From the NCBI GenBank assembly GCA_015680635.1, contig JAABOA010000418.1:4630-15365 (forward strand): DNA of 10,736 nucleotides, read 5' to 3'. The notes beneath the pieces were generated by a model. That model was not told where the DNA came from. It saw only the letters and a list, made by a program, of their open reading frames with translations, and did not search any database. The position numbers were made by a program, and so were the translations under genes. The DNA comes from Lunasporangiospora selenospora. Its lineage: Eukaryota > Mortierellomycota > Mortierellomycetes > Mortierellales > Mortierellaceae. This document shows, in pieces, positions 8,690-10,736 of this stretch. How positions within the stretch are numbered: position 1 is the stretch's first letter; each line of letters starts with the position of its first letter.

Positions 8690-9274
8690 ATGACCGACAA
8701 ACAGCGGAACCTGACTATCGCGCCCTCATTGACAACCATTGCCCAAGCAGACGTGCTTGCAGTGAAGGCAGCCGCTATAAGCATGGAAGTTGGTCACCAC
8801 CAGTCCAGGATCATCAGTCAGGAAAACATTCTGCCACATGGAGTTGAAACGCCTGACGAAAGATCACGGAAAGGAAATCTCTTCAGGCTATCAAAATCCG
8901 GAAAATCATACCAAGATGCAGGAAATCAGTCAGTATCATTGTTGCAAATAGTACATGAAACCGGCCTTGCTATGCCTCTCTCATGCGAGGTGCGGGGAGT
9001 ATACCTTCTCGAGAAGGTGGGCTGTTTTACTATCCCTTGCAACATTTCAACAGTTCCTGCGCTCCTGGCTACTCTATCAGTTCTGGATGAGGTAGACCAC
9101 AGCTTTTTTAGACACAGAGGTAGGAACCTGGAAAAAGAGCCTGAGGAGATGTTTTTATGCGATCTGCAGTTAGCCTACAGACTGTATTTTTACTCGCTTT
9201 TCAGGGCCAGTAAAAACACTGACCCCAGTCCTCGAGTAAACTACATTGAATCTCCATTTCTAGCACACTTTTAA
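8690..9274 (+). CDS. Unrecognised 194-residue ORF
   Basis: The frame is open from ATG at 8690 to TAA at 9272-9274. I recognise no family. The N-terminal ~90 residues are polar (Q, S, K-rich). The middle (about residues 85-140) has moderately hydrophobic alternating stretches such as LLQIVHETGLAMPLSCEV and ALLATLSVLDEVDHSFF, with four Cys between about 105 and 160. No signal peptide, clear membrane helix or catalytic motif is visible. Codon choice is looser than in the ABC gene, with ATA and AGA used, which suggests a weakly expressed, young or decaying gene, or a chance frame. No TATA box stands out just upstream. It sits between a possible mobile-element remnant and a transporter gene. It could also be one exon of a longer gene. 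Confidence 0.3.
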   Translation: MTDKQRNLTIAPSLTTIAQADVLAVKAAAISMEVGHHQSRIISQENILPHGVETPDERSRKGNLFRLSKSGKSYQDAGNQSVSLLQIVHETGLAMPLSCEVRGVYLLEKVGCFTIPCNISTVPALLATLSVLDEVDHSFFRHRGRNLEKEPEEMFLCDLQLAYRLYFYSLFRASKNTDPSPRVNYIESPFLAHF

Positions 9275-9768
9275 GATTTAATGTATGAGCTTTTGTGGAT
9301 AACATGAAACTAAGTAATACTATTTCCAGGCGCTTTTCTAGTCATTTACATCTTTCTTCCTTGTAGACGGTGCTCAAGGACCTTCAAAAAAAAACAGGAG
9401 CCTTAGTAAACACATCACATGATCTTGCCTTGGTCGTAGGCCTCCTGAGACAAAGGGTGCGTGGTGGCCCTGAGAGACAGTCTCAAAGCCTTCTCGAAAT
9501 GATGTGCTGCATTCTATGACTTCGCCCCTGCTCATCTTTTCTTTTTCCGAAATACCTTCTCGTGTCTCTTTCTCTTTCACTCTTTCATACGCACACTCTC
9601 CATACCTCTCCCCTCTTCACTTTATCATTGATCTTCCGTCATTCGCTCTTCCCTTTCACTTTTTCTCCAATCCCAACTCATCTCTCTACCCTTCCTCACC
9701 TCTACCTGTGCTCGTCCTCTAATACCAACAACTGCCTCGACCCTTCGCCCTCTCCTTCTCTTGGCGCT
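9275..9768 (+). promoter_or_regulatory. Upstream region of the amino-acid transporter with a long pyrimidine tract
   Basis: Nothing gene-like is seen at 9275-9518. From about 9519 to 9760 the + strand is strongly CT-rich, a layout typical of fungal promoters or leaders close to the transcription start. No ATG lies between 9518 and 9769, so 9769 is the first AUG for transcripts starting inside the tract. No clear TATA box was found. Confidence 0.5.
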
Positions 9769-10736
9769 ATGCCTTCACGACCACACAGCACCGTTGAGCG
9801 ATCGAGCTCTTCGGACCAGATTGGCTCTGGCACCTGCTCTGTACTGGAAGGTACAGCAAATCCATGGAAAATAACCCTGTCTATTCAGACAATCTTGCCA
9901 CTCCAACTAGCAGTTACTCTTATTCTCACCCCGAAGGCCACTCTTCAACATTGCAGCATTGTCAGTGGGCACCCAAAATCTGACCGCAGTCATGGGGGGA
10001 AGAGGAAATGAGAAGGAGGGGGAGGGGGGGAGGGGAGGGAACTAAAAATTAATATGAGCCATCTCAGGATAGAATTGTGCCATTCAAAAACGATTGGACC
10101 CTTTTTATCCTTTTTTTCACTGCGCTCTCTGTGCCGAATCGCGCAATCATGTCAGGCGTAGGCTACATAGTTCATCCTTGGGCACATTTGTCATTCGTAC
10201 CATCCGCTTCCCCGTGAGAGGACAAGGCTAAAAAAGAAAAAGAAGCAGTGTTACTAACCGTCCCTTTCCCCTACCTTCTTTTTTCTCCACACACCGCATG
10301 TGTCCCACTTGGCAGTGTCGTTCAACATTCTAAATTGTACGGTTGGTTCAGGGATCCTGGCCCTCTCCTTTGCAATCAAGTAAGGCTAAATCATTTTTAC
10401 GTGTCCTCCTCCTACATCCACACAGCATTTTTTTTCTCTCCTTGGAATGGCGTCCCTAAAGGAAATTAACATGCAATTGACGCCGTCTCTACTAGGGAAT
10501 GTGGTTTTGGGCTTGGTATTGTGCTATCCGCTGTGGTGGCCATTCTTTGTTGGCTAGCACTGAACACTCTCATCATCACTGGAAAGCGAATCAACGTCTA
10601 CAAGTATGCGATGCTCACTGAAGGTAATGCCGGGGTAGAACAGAGACCCGATGAAGGAAAAGAAAAGAGGCTGGATGTCGGGATCAAGAGATTCCCGAGA
10701 CTGATCAAGTGTGCATCTTTCTTTTTTTTTTTTTTT
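9769..10736 (+). CDS. SLC38/AVT-type amino-acid transporter (AAAP family), 5' part only
   Basis: This is the start of a gene that runs off the right edge. Firm exons are 10316-10379 and 10496-10708. Joined, they read SFNILNCTVGSGILALSFAIK then ECGFGLGIVLSAVVAILCWL, followed by ALNTLIITGKRINVYKYAML. This is the family pattern of TM1 (FN..N..GSGILAL), a short turn, TM2 and the GKR...Y segment. Members are secondary carriers moving neutral or cationic amino acids across plasma or vacuolar membranes. TM1 has LSFA where the family usually has LPxA. The N-terminus is unsettled. From ATG 9769 the frame opens with MPSRPHSTVERSSSSDQ and could splice at AAG|GTACAG (9851). Another frame, open at 9798-9980 with ATG at 9864, carries the very protein-like NPVYSDNLATPTSSYSYSHP and could splice at 9961. 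Both donors are phase 1 and fit the exon at 10316. The start coordinate is therefore provisional; family assignment is solid. Confidence 0.75.
9839..9856. repeat. Small inverted repeat at the frame conflict
   Basis: CTGTAC and GTACAG are perfect 6-base arms around a 6-base loop. They lie where the plausible coding frame of the transporter N-terminus appears to change, and the GTACAG arm doubles as a candidate splice donor. Confidence 0.5.
9961..10315 (+). other. First intron of the amino-acid transporter (donor uncertain)
   Basis: The 3' end is textbook: TACTAAC at 10252-10258 is a perfect branch-point heptamer, a pyrimidine-rich stretch follows, and the first AG after it is the GGCAG ending at 10315. 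The donor is either GTACAG at 9851 (good match, 465-base intron) or GTCAGT at 9961 (weaker match, 355-base intron). Both leave phase 1, as the downstream exon requires. The intron contains a G-rich tract. Confidence 0.7.
10018..10039 (+). repeat. G-rich quadruplex-type tract inside the first intron
   Basis: G runs of 5, 7, 4 and 3 (10018-10022, 10024-10030, 10032-10035 and 10037-10039) are separated by single A residues. With one-base loops this is a strong sequence match to a G-quadruplex pattern on the transcribed (sense) strand. Confidence 0.6.
10380..10495 (+). other. Second intron of the amino-acid transporter
   Basis: The 116-base intron begins with GTAAGG and ends with CTACTAG; it is phase 2. 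A TTGAC/TTAAC-type branch site lies in the 10460-10482 stretch. Splicing rebuilds an AAG codon and links FAIK to ECGFGLG, giving the TM1-TM2 turn expected of the family. Reading through gives an immediate in-frame TAA at 10381-10383. Confidence 0.9.
10709..10736 (+). other. Probable start of a third intron, cut by the window end
   Basis: GTGTGC after ...CTGATCAA has the same AA|GT context as the preceding intron and is followed by a run of 15 T at 10722-10736, which would translate as poly-Phe if coding. The homopolymer could also mark an assembly edge. Confidence 0.45.

Noticed and set aside
9769-10011. Unspliced 80-codon protein ending at 10011
   Set aside because: After about residue 28 it reads into sequence that makes better sense in another frame or as intron, and the downstream transporter exons require splicing from this region.
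10149-10213. Extra small exon starting at ATG 10149 with a GTGAGA donor at 10214
   Set aside because: It would leave phase 2, but the exon at 10316 needs phase 1 to give the transporter frame.
10251-10257. TTACTAA as a Yap1-type stress element
   Set aside because: It overlaps the perfect TACTAAC branch point at the right distance from the acceptor at 10315, which explains it better.

Overview
This window looks like nuclear DNA from a fungus, probably an early-diverging lineage such as Mortierellomycota/Mucoromycota. The evidence is spliceosomal introns of about 105-130 bases with GT...AG ends and CTGAC/TACTAAC-like branch points, long CT-rich stretches ahead of genes, homopolymer-rich intergenic DNA, and the two recognisable protein families. 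The exact lineage is an inference from the general look of the proteins, not from a search.

Layout. Bases 1-1590 hold no gene I can support. A TATA box at 1592 and a CT-rich leader precede the one complete gene, a four-exon full-length ABC transporter of the MRP/YCF1 (ABCC) type at 1866-6837. It encodes 1540 residues arranged TMD0-L0-TMD1-NBD1-linker-TMD2-NBD2. Its first coding exon is only 12 codons long, so the first 42 residues are easy to miss: the first long open stretch after it has its own ATG at 2099. Bases 6838-9500 are AT/GC-mixed intergenic sequence. They hold a possible polyadenylation signal, a G-rich quadruplex-type tract, a 303-bp segment bounded by imperfect inverted repeats (TGTTAC...GTAACA) that could be a solo LTR or MITE, a (TC)9 microsatellite, a 16-bp palindrome and one unrecognised 194-codon ORF (8690-9274). 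From about 9519 a 240-base pyrimidine-rich tract leads into a second gene, cut by the right edge. After splicing, its exons encode the first transmembrane segments of an SLC38/AVT-type (AAAP) amino-acid transporter.

The two recognisable genes are both membrane transporters on the + strand. By family, the first exports glutathione or other organic-anion conjugates (typically into the vacuole in fungi) and the second moves amino acids. Nothing shows that they act together. I see no tRNA, rRNA, CRISPR array or multi-gene system. The points most worth a second look are the reading-frame conflict in the N-terminal region of the amino-acid transporter, the extra charged segments inside both nucleotide-binding domains of the ABC protein, and the inverted-repeat-bounded element.
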